From contig NZ_JAGPXX010000048.1 in NCBI RefSeq assembly GCF_018070345.1, positions 1-34,375 of the forward strand: a stretch of DNA of 34,375 nucleotides. Direction: 5' to 3'. The notes beneath the pieces were generated by a model. That model had not been told where the DNA came from and made no database searches. It was given only the letters and a program-made list of their open reading frames with translations. Origin of the DNA: Streptomyces sp. F63. GTDB lineage: Bacteria > Actinomycetota > Actinomycetes > Streptomycetales > Streptomycetaceae. A program made the position numbers and the translations under genes. Of the stretch, positions 1 to 7,300 are shown piece by piece; positions within the stretch are counted from its first letter, which is position 1, and the number at the start of each line of letters is the position of its first letter.

Positions 1-107
1 TTTGAGGGGTTAAGGCTCCCAGTAGACGACTGGGTTGATAGGCCAGATATGGAAGCACTGTAAGGTGTGGAGTTGACTGGTACTAATAGGCCGAGGGCTT
101 GTCCTCA
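1..107 (+). rRNA. rrl: 23S ribosomal RNA, 3' end (partial)
   Basis: The first ~107 bases match the conserved 3' terminus of bacterial 23S rRNA, including the GACTGGTACTAATAGGCCGA stretch at 75-94, which closes the molecule in actinomycetes. The gene enters from the left edge, so the rest of the rrn operon lies outside the window. The exact 3' end is uncertain by a few bases. A spacer of about 70 bases separates it from the 5S gene. Confidence 0.93.
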
Positions 108-179
108 GGTGCTCGCGTCCACTGTGTTGGTTCTGAAACAACGAACTGTGTTGCCGTCCGGTTCGTATAGTTTCATAGT

Positions 180-298
180 GTTTCGGTGGTTATAGCGTGA
201 GGGAAACGCCCGGTTACATTCCGAACCCGGAAGCTAAGCCTTTCAGCGCCGATGGTACTGCAGGGGGGACCCTGTGGGAGAGTAGGACGCCGCCGAAC
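180..298 (+). rRNA. rrf: 5S ribosomal RNA
   Basis: This is a complete 5S rRNA of about 119 nt. The 5' segment TTCGGTGG (182-189) pairs with CCGCCGAA (290-297) to form helix I. The conserved internal CCGAACCCGGAAGCTAAG (about 220-238) and the GATGGTACTGCAGGG segment are present. It follows the 23S gene in the usual 23S-5S order. Termini are set by helix I and may be off by 1-2 bases. Confidence 0.95.
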
Positions 299-309
299 AA
301 TTCTTGTGA

Positions 310-346
310 AAGCCCTGTCGGGAACTCCGGTTCCCAACAGGGCTTT
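310..346 (+). terminator. rrn operon terminator hairpin
   Basis: AGCCCTGT (311-318) pairs with ACAGGGCT (337-344), and GGGAAC (320-325) pairs with GTTCCC (330-335), leaving a TCCG loop and small mismatched bases. A short T run (TTT) follows. Its place 12 bases after the 5S gene fits the intrinsic terminator of the rRNA operon. Confidence 0.85.
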
Positions 347-403
347 CTCGCGTTGTCCTCCGGGCTACTCGGTGTTCATGTTGGCCCCGGATCATCTGCA
401 GCT

Positions 404-1141
404 ATGGGACGTGCAGCGGAGAGACTTGAGCGGGCTCTGGCGGACTCGGGTGTGGGCATCGGCGACGAGGTGGTCATGCCGTCGTTCGCGGCCCCGGACG
501 TGGCGCACGCCGTCCGGGCGGCCGGCGCCACACCCGTGTTCGCCGACATCGACGCCGCCTCCTTCTGCCTCTCGGCGGAGTCGGTGGCCGACGCGATCAC
601 TCCGGCCACCGCCGTGATTCTGCCGGTCCATCAGTTCGGTCACCGCGCGGATCTGGCCGCGATCGGTGAAACGGCCCGGCGTCACGGCCTGTTGCTCCTG
701 GATCATGAGGAGGACGAGAGCCCGGCGGCGGAGATACTGCGCCGCCAGGCCAACGCCGCCTTCCTGAGTGCCCGGCTCAGGGGCGTCGGCACCCCGCGCG
801 TCGCGACGGGGGCCAGCCACACGTACCAGCAGTACGTGGTACGCGTACCGGGCAACGGCCGGCCCGACCGGGACGCGTTCGCGATGGTGCTGCGGGGCAA
901 GGGGATAGCGTGCCGGGTGCCCGTGCAGACACCACTCCACAGGACTCCCGGTTTCCGGCGTGACCTCTGGCTCCCGGAGACGGAGCGTGCCGCGGACGAG
1001 TGCCTGGCGCTGCCGTTCGGTGCGTCGTCCTCCCGGCGGGAGCTGCAGCGGCTGGTGTCCGTCTGCAATGCTCTGGGCGGACTGCTGCGTCCCGTGCCCC
1101 GGCAGGGGAGTGGTCGGGAGCGCTCCGGGGCTCGGGTATGA
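404..1141 (+). CDS. Shortened DegT/DnrJ/EryC1-type aminotransferase-like protein lacking the PLP lysine
   Basis: A 245-residue protein from ATG 404. The N-terminal part (GDEVVMPSFAAPDV, then AGATPVFADID and the Pro-Val-His-x-Phe-Gly-His stretch) is typical of DegT/DnrJ/EryC1/StrS sugar aminotransferases. So is the C-terminal part, with RDAFAMVLRGKGI, a PLHRTPGFRRD-type segment and ERAADECLALPF. Family members are usually about 370 residues. Here the helix after LLLLDHEED (about residues 105-111) joins directly to a segment that normally comes some 80-90 residues later, so the loop with the catalytic Schiff-base lysine is absent although the frame is open. Transamination is therefore unlikely. 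A binding, regulatory or decayed role is possible. The gene sits between the rrn terminator and tRNA-Thr, and no strong ribosome binding site precedes the ATG. Function is unknown. Confidence 0.7.
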   Translation: MGRAAERLERALADSGVGIGDEVVMPSFAAPDVAHAVRAAGATPVFADIDAASFCLSAESVADAITPATAVILPVHQFGHRADLAAIGETARRHGLLLLDHEEDESPAAEILRRQANAAFLSARLRGVGTPRVATGASHTYQQYVVRVPGNGRPDRDAFAMVLRGKGIACRVPVQTPLHRTPGFRRDLWLPETERAADECLALPFGASSSRRELQRLVSVCNALGGLLRPVPRQGSGRERSGARV

Positions 1142-1142
1142 T
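1137..1142 (+). promoter_or_regulatory. Candidate -10 element for tRNA-Thr
   Basis: TATGAT lies 15 bases before the tRNA 5' end and overlaps the stop codon of the preceding gene. It is a near-consensus -10 hexamer in otherwise very GC-rich DNA. No convincing -35 box was found at 17-18 bases upstream, so the call rests on the -10 and its position. Confidence 0.45.
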
Positions 1143-1157
1143 CTATCCCGTTGCCGC

Positions 1158-1230
1158 GCCCCAATAGCTCAGTCGGCAGAGCGTCTCCATGGTAAGGAGA
1201 AGGTCTACGGTTCGATTCCGTATTGGGGCT
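1158..1230 (+). tRNA. tRNA-Thr (anticodon GGT)
   Basis: A full 73-nt cloverleaf. The acceptor stem is GCCCCAA (1158-1164) with TTGGGGC (1223-1229) and discriminator T1230. The D arm is GCTC/GAGC. The anticodon stem TCTCC/GGAGA encloses loop ATGGTAA, with anticodon GGT at 1191-1193, which reads ACC threonine codons. The T arm is TACGG-TTCGATT-CCGTA. The 3' CCA is not encoded. It stands alone behind an rrn operon with its own candidate -10 and a strong terminator. Confidence 0.97.
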
Positions 1231-1234
1231 CAGA

Positions 1235-1268
1235 GCCGAAGCCCCCGCTGCGAGGCGGGGGCTTCGGC
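1235..1268. terminator. Bidirectional terminator between tRNA-Thr and osaC
   Basis: A perfect 14-bp inverted repeat, GCCGAAGCCCCCGC at 1235-1248 against its complement at 1255-1268, with a 6-base loop (TGCGAG). It starts 4 bases after the tRNA and ends 10 bases from the osaC stop codon. It can therefore end both the rightward tRNA transcript and the leftward osaC transcript. No long T tract follows, as is common in streptomycetes. Confidence 0.85.
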
Positions 1269-1278
1269 ATGTCCGGGC

Positions 1279-4071
1279 TCAAGCGGCCGGGGCGGTGGGC
1301 GGCTCCGGGACCCGCATCGCGAGGATCGCCATGTCGTCCGAGGCGGGTTCTGCGGCGAAGCGCTCCACGGCGCGGAGCACGCGGGCGGCGACGGCGCCAG
1401 CCGTCAGGCCCGTACACGTCGTCAGGACCTCGGCCAGCCCCTCGTCGCCGAGCATCCGAGTCCCCTCGCGGCGTTCGGTGACCCCGTCCGTGACGCACAG
1501 CAGGACGTCACCGGGGGCCAGGGTGACCTCTTCCGCGTAGAGCTCGAGATCCTCCATGACACCCAGCAGCGGTTGCGGCTCCGCCGCAGCCTCTACAGTG
1601 CCGTCCTGCCGCAGGCGCAGCGGCTGCGGATGGCCCGCGCAGACGACCTTGAGGAGAGCGCTGCCGTCCGGCTGGGGCCACAACTCGCCGTAGAGCAGGG
1701 TGAGGAAGCGGCTGCGGGCTCCTTCGTCCAGGATGGCGTCGTTGAGCCGCTGCAGGACGGCGGGGCCGCCGAAACCCTCGCGGGCGAGGAGCCGCAGTGC
1801 GTGCCGGGCGAGGCCGGTGACGGCGGCGGCTTCTGGGCCGGTGCCGCAGACATCGCCGATGGCGAACCCATAGGCGCCGTCGCGGATGGGGAAGAGGTCG
1901 TAGAAGTCGCCGCCGACCTCGTTGCCCTCGCCGGCCGCGCGGTAGATCACCTCGACCTCGACGCCGGGCACATCGGGGAGTTCCGGAGGCAGCAGGCTGC
2001 GCTGGAGGGACTGGCTGATGGCGGTGCGCTCGGAGTAGAGGCGGGCGTTGTCCAGGGCGAGAGCGGCCCGCCGGGACAAGTCCTCGGCCAGCTCCAGGAT
2101 TTCCTGGCGGAAGTGCTCATCGGACGGCTTTCCGAGCGTCAGCATCCCGATGACGCGGTTGCGCGCCACCAGCGGCAGGACGACCGTTTCGCCGCCGACG
2201 GCGGACGCCGTGGCGAGTGACGGCCCGGGGCCGTGTGCGGCGCCGGAGTCGTCACCGATACCCAGGTTCCGCAGGGAACTGCGCAGGGCCGCCGAGTGGG
2301 CGGCGTCGCCGGGGGCGGTCCAGACGCGGGCGCCGGGGGCCGGCACCGGGTCGGGTGGCGGGACCTTGCCGAGCAGGGTCTTGAGGCCGTCGATCCGGTC
2401 CTCGTCCTCGTGCAGCACATAGGAGAGCTCGGGCTCGGAGGACTGGTCGGCGACCGTGTAGACCGCGCACCAGGTGGCGAGGGTGGGGACCGTCATCTGG
2501 GCCATCAGTGCCAGGGTCTGGTCCCGGTCGAGGGTCCCCGCGAGCAGGTCGGAGGCCTCGACGAGGAAGGAGAGGGAGCCGCGGCGGAGCCTTTCCAGTT
2601 CGGTGAGGCGGGCCCGTTCCACGGCGAGGGCGATGCGGTCGGCCGCGAACTGCAGGCGCAGGGCTTCCTCGTTGCTGTAGCGGCCGGCGGCCTCGGCGGC
2701 CACGCCCAGGGAGCCGGTAAGCCGGCCCTCGACCTTGAGGGGGACCGTGACGATGGAGCGCATGCCGGTACCGGCGAGGAGCGGAACGGCACCGGGGACG
2801 ACGGTGAGGTCCTCGTGGACGGCGGGCATCCGGGCGGAGCCGTAGCGCCCGGTGCCCGCCTCGACGGGGACGCGGGCGAAGCGCTGGCGGGCCGAGGGGA
2901 GGCCGGTGGAGGCGCGGACCTCCAGTTCGGTCTCGTCGTCCGTGGCGAGGAGCAGGTAGGCGGCGTCACCGTCGAGCATGTCGCGCGCGCGTTCGACGGT
3001 GCGCTGGAGGAGGCCGTCGAGGTCGTCCGGGGCCGGAGATCCGATGAAGACCTCGAACGGGTCCGCCGCCGTGCCCGGGCGGTCTCCGGAACCGGCCGGG
3101 CCCTCTGGGACGGTGGTGCGCAGGGTCGTCTGCAGCACGGCCCGCTCGTGGTCGCGTACGAGGAGGCAGACGGTGGAGGGGGAGCCGTCGGCATCCCGGA
3201 CCCGCAGATGGGAGGCGTAGACGGGGACGACCCGGCCGTCCGCCGCGCGGATGCCGTAGGAGCCCTCCCAGCGGGAGAGCTGAAGGGCCTCGGCGATGCC
3301 GGTGCCGGTGCCGGGGGTGTGCGGCCAGGCGGCGAAGTCCGTGAGCGGTCTGCCGAGGACCTTCTCGGTCTCGTGGCCGAAGAGGACCTCGGCGTCCTCG
3401 TTCCAGGAGCTCACGGCGCCGGCGCGATCGATCTGGACGACGGCGACCCGGACCCGGGCGTCGGCGACGGGGAGGGCGTCGGTGGGCAGGGCGGGACCCG
3501 CCGACCGGGTGCCCGCGGGGCGCTCGGGGAGGGTGAGCTCGAACCAGACCTGCTTGTGGGTGGAGCTGTACTCCACCCCCCAGCCGGCGGCGATCGCTCC
3601 GCAGAGCATCAGCCCGCGGCCGCCCTCCCGGTCGGGGCTGGCGGCCTGCGCCGCGTTGTGCTGCAGGGGGACGTCGCGCTCCGGGTAGCGGTCGGCGACC
3701 TCGATGCGGACCCTGTCGTCGGCGCGCAGACAGAGGACGTCGGCCGCGGTGCCGGCGTGGACCACGGCGTTGGTGACGAGTTCGCTGGTGAGGACCACCG
3801 CGTCGTCGACGATGTCCGAGTGGCCCCAGCCCTGGAGGGTGTCGCGGACGAAGGCGCGGGCGCTGGCGACCGAGCGCCCGACCGGCTCGAAGGTGGCCGT
3901 AGCCCGCGCGGTGATCACTGGTCTCCTCGGGAAGGTCTCGGTGCCGGGGGAGCGCATCCCGGGCAGGGCAGGAGCGTGCGGGAGTGAGGGGCCGCCGGGG
4001 CCGTCGGGCAGGCGGCCGGTGCCGCGGTCCGCGTCGTCCTGCCGGACCAGGCTCTCGCCCCGCTCCTTCAT
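1279..4071 (-). CDS. osaC: OsaC-type multidomain SigB regulator (RsbW-like ATPase, PAS, two GAF, PP2C phosphatase)
   Basis: A 930-residue signalling protein. Domains in order: an RsbW/HATPase_c_2 kinase fold at about 54-182 (N-box ELVTNAVVHA, G-box GRGLML), PAS at about 197-312 (with SSWNEDAEVLFGH), GAF at about 347-487, GAF at about 497-682, and a SpoIIE/PP2C phosphatase at about 692-922 (metal-binding GGDFYDLF, IGDVCGTG, CVTDGVTE, SDDMAIL). S. coelicolor OsaC has this architecture, lies divergent from osaAB, and is known to modulate SigB after osmotic stress. The name is assigned from architecture plus context. Start choice: ATG 4071 follows GGGAG by 4 bases. A second good start, GTG 3918 with GAGGAG upstream, would give 879 residues beginning just before the ATPase domain. 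The frame stays open up to 4170. No membrane segment is seen, so the protein should be cytoplasmic. Confidence 0.9.
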   Translation of the reverse strand: MKERGESLVRQDDADRGTGRLPDGPGGPSLPHAPALPGMRSPGTETFPRRPVITARATATFEPVGRSVASARAFVRDTLQGWGHSDIVDDAVVLTSELVTNAVVHAGTAADVLCLRADDRVRIEVADRYPERDVPLQHNAAQAASPDREGGRGLMLCGAIAAGWGVEYSSTHKQVWFELTLPERPAGTRSAGPALPTDALPVADARVRVAVVQIDRAGAVSSWNEDAEVLFGHETEKVLGRPLTDFAAWPHTPGTGTGIAEALQLSRWEGSYGIRAADGRVVPVYASHLRVRDADGSPSTVCLLVRDHERAVLQTTLRTTVPEGPAGSGDRPGTAADPFEVFIGSPAPDDLDGLLQRTVERARDMLDGDAAYLLLATDDETELEVRASTGLPSARQRFARVPVEAGTGRYGSARMPAVHEDLTVVPGAVPLLAGTGMRSIVTVPLKVEGRLTGSLGVAAEAAGRYSNEEALRLQFAADRIALAVERARLTELERLRRGSLSFLVEASDLLAGTLDRDQTLALMAQMTVPTLATWCAVYTVADQSSEPELSYVLHEDEDRIDGLKTLLGKVPPPDPVPAPGARVWTAPGDAAHSAALRSSLRNLGIGDDSGAAHGPGPSLATASAVGGETVVLPLVARNRVIGMLTLGKPSDEHFRQEILELAEDLSRRAALALDNARLYSERTAISQSLQRSLLPPELPDVPGVEVEVIYRAAGEGNEVGGDFYDLFPIRDGAYGFAIGDVCGTGPEAAAVTGLARHALRLLAREGFGGPAVLQRLNDAILDEGARSRFLTLLYGELWPQPDGSALLKVVCAGHPQPLRLRQDGTVEAAAEPQPLLGVMEDLELYAEEVTLAPGDVLLCVTDGVTERREGTRMLGDEGLAEVLTTCTGLTAGAVAARVLRAVERFAAEPASDDMAILAMRVPEPPTAPAA

Positions 4072-4172
4072 CCCACTCCCTCTGGCCGGGCTGCTCGCAG
4101 CCGTGCCCCTCCGGCCTCTTGAGTCACGTGCTTCACCGCCGGTGCTTTGGCCGGAGGTGGACAGCCGCATGC

Positions 4173-4187
4173 AAGGTTACTTACCTT
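4173..4187. promoter_or_regulatory. Inverted repeat upstream of osaC, possible operator/promoter
   Basis: AAGGT-TACTT-ACCTT is a perfect 5-bp inverted repeat with a 5-base spacer, about 100 bases upstream of osaC ATG 4071, in the osaC-osaA divergent gap. On the minus strand it overlaps AGGTAA (4186-4181), which sits 15 bases after GCAT (4205-4202). This loosely resembles the SigB-type promoter pattern GNNT-N14-16-GGGTA(C/T), with 4 of 6 bases of the -10 matching. Both readings are tentative. Confidence 0.3.
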
Positions 4188-4346
4188 CGCCGTCCGCGAG
4201 GATGCCGGTCGCGGGTGATTCCCCCCGGAGAGTGCCGTCGGACGGTGTGCGATGCTGCCGAACTGTTATGGCCTGGCTGGGGCGGGGTGAAACACTGGGC
4301 GGGTTCATGAGTCCGGGGAGAACGGTCAACCCAGCAGGAGGACGCG

Positions 4347-7300
4347 GTGGAGTCGGGCGCAGCGGCGCGAAGCACCAGGACGCGCGCGAAGAGCGGACGC
4401 TCTCGTGGCGGGACGACCGAGGTGGACACGGCGGCGCTCAACCGGCTGCTCACCGCGTTGTCGGCGATGCGGGACGGCAATTTCCGTAAGCGGCTGACCG
4501 TCTCCGGGGACGGCACCATGGCGGAGATCGCGGCCGTCTACAACGAGGTGGCGGACCGCAACCAGCAGCTGACCGGCGAGATCGCCCGGGTCCGCCGGGT
4601 CGTGGGCCGGGAGGGCAAGCTCACGGAGCGGCTGGAGACCGGCCCGTGCGAGGGCTCGTGGGCGGCGGCGATCGACGCGACCAACGCGCTGGTGGACGAT
4701 CTGGTGCGGCCCGTTTCGGAGGTCGGCCGGGTGCTGTCGGCGGTGTCCGAGGGCGACCTTGAGCAACGCATGGACCTGCGGTCGCAGAACCCGGACGGGG
4801 CGGCGCACCCGTTGCGCGGGGAGTTCCTGAAGGTCGGGCGCACGGTCAACGGGCTCGTCGACCAGCTGTCGGCGTTCACCGACGAGGTGACGCGGGTGGC
4901 CAGCGAGGTGGGCACGGAGGGGAAGCTCGGGGGACAGGCCAAGGTCCGGGGTATGTCGGGTTCGTGGAAGGACCTGACCGATTCCGTCAACACGATGGCG
5001 TACCGGCTCACGGCTCAGGTGCGGGACATCGCGCTGGTCACCACGGCGGTGGCGAAGGGTGATCTGTCGCGGAAGGTCACGGTGCACGTGGCCGGCGAGA
5101 TGCTGGAGCTGAAGAACACCGTCAACACCATGGTCGACCAGCTCTCCTCGTTCTCCTCCGAGGTGACGCGCGTGGCCCGGGAGGTGGGCACCGAGGGTGA
5201 GCTGGGCGGTCAGGCGCAGGTGCCCGGGGTGGCGGGCGTCTGGAAGGACCTGACGGACTCCGTCAACATCATGGCGGGCAATCTGACGGCGCAGGTGCGC
5301 GGGATCGCCCAGGTGACGACGGCCGTGGCGAACGGCGATCTGTCGCAGAAGGTGACGGTGAGCGCCCGCGGCGAGGTGGCGCAGCTCGCCGAGACGATCA
5401 ACACCATGACGGAGACCCTGCGGACGTTCGCGGGGGAGGTGACCCGGGTGGCGCGGGAGGTCGGTGCCGAGGGTGAGCTGGGTGGTCAGGCGCAGGTGCC
5501 GGGCGCGGCGGGTACGTGGAAGGACCTGACGGATTCGGTGAACACGGCGTTCCGCAATCTGACCGGTCAGGTGCGGGACATCGCGCAGGTGACGACGGCG
5601 GTGGCGAACGGTGATCTGTCGCAGAAGGTCACGGTCGACGTCTCCGGCGAGATGCTGGAGCTGAAGAACACCGTCAACACGATGGTGGACCAGCTGTCGT
5701 CCTTCGGTGCCGAGGTGACCCGGGTCGCCCGGGAGATCGGTGTCGAGGGTGAGCTGGGTGGTCAGGCGCAGGTGCCGGGCGCGGCGGGTACGTGGAAGGA
5801 CCTGACGGATTCGGTGAACACGGCGTTCCGCAATCTGACCGGTCAGGTGCGGAACATCGCGCAGGTGACGACGGCGGTGGCGAACGGTGATCTGTCGCAG
5901 AAGGTCACGGTCGACGTCTCCGGCGAGATGCTTCAGCTGAAGAACACCGTCAACACGATGGTCGACCAGCTCTCCTCCTTCGCCGACCAGGTCACCAGGA
6001 TGGCCCGGGACGTGGGCACCGAGGGCCGGCTGGGTGGCCAGGCCCGGGTGGACGGGGTGTCCGGCACCTGGAAGGACCTGACGGACTCCGTCAACTTCAT
6101 GGCCGGCAACCTGACCTCGCAGGTGCGCCAGATCGCGCAGGTGACGACGGCCGTCGCCCGGGGCGACCTCTCACAGAAGATCGAGGTCGACGCGCGTGGC
6201 GAGATCCTCGAACTGAAGAACACGATCAACACGATGGTGGACCAGTTGTCCGCCTTCGCCGACCAGGTGACGCGGGTGGCGCGCGAGGTCGGCACGGAGG
6301 GCCGGCTGGGCGGTCAGGCGCAGGTGCCGGGCGTGGCCGGTGTCTGGCGGGATCTGACCGACTCCGTGAACGGCATGGCGGGCAATCTGACCGCTCAGGT
6401 GCGCAACATCGCCCAGGTCGCCACGGCGGTCGCGCGGGGCGACCTCTCGCAGAAGATCGACGTGGACGCGCGCGGGGAGATCCTGGAGCTCAAGAACACC
6501 CTCAACACGATGGTGGACCAGCTCTCCTCCTTCGCGGAGCAGGTGACGCGGGTGGCCCGCGAGGTGGGCACCGAGGGCATCCTCGGCGGCCAGGCGGAGG
6601 TGCAGGGGGTCTCCGGCACCTGGAAGGACCTCACGCAGTCCGTCAACTTCATGGCCAACAACCTGACGACCCAGGTGCGGAACATCGCGCAGGTGACGAC
6701 GGCGGTGGCCAATGGTGATCTGTCGCAGAAGGTGACCGTCGACGCGAAGGGCGAGATCCTCGCCCTGGTCACCACCGTCAACACCATGGTGGACACCCTC
6801 TCCTCGTTCGCGGAGCAGGTGACGCGGGTGGCGCGCGAGGTGGGGACCGAGGGGCAGCTGGGCGGCCAGGCCCGGGTGCGCGACGTGTCCGGCATCTGGA
6901 AGGACCTGACGGACAACGTCAACCTGATGGCGAACAACCTCACCATCCAGGTGCGGAACATCGCCCAGGTGTCGTCCGCGGTGGCCAACGGCGACCTCAC
7001 CAAGAAGGTGACGGTCGAGGCGCGCGGCGAGGTCGCGCAACTCGCCGACACCGTCAACACGATGGTGACCACGCTCTCGTCCTTCGCCGACGAGGTGACG
7101 CGGGTCGCCCGTGAAGTGGGCACGGAGGGCATCCTCGGCGGCCAGGCGCGGGTGCCGGGCGTCTCCGGCACCTGGAAGGACCTCACCGAGTCGGTGAACT
7201 CGATGGCGTCCAACCTGACCGGCCAGGTGCGCAACATCGCGATGGTGACGACCGCGGTCGCCAAGGGCGATCTCACCAAGAAGATCGACGTGGACGCGCG

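Noticed and set aside
2233..3987. A 584-codon + strand frame inside osaC
   Set aside because: Gly/Asp/Arg-rich shadow of osaC without known motifs. The opposite frame holds clear ATPase, PAS, GAF and PP2C motifs.
4173..4187. Iron box (DmdR/IdeR type) upstream of osaC
   Set aside because: The half-sites AGGT and ACCT are present but 5 bases apart instead of 7, and the flanks do not fit the 19-bp consensus.
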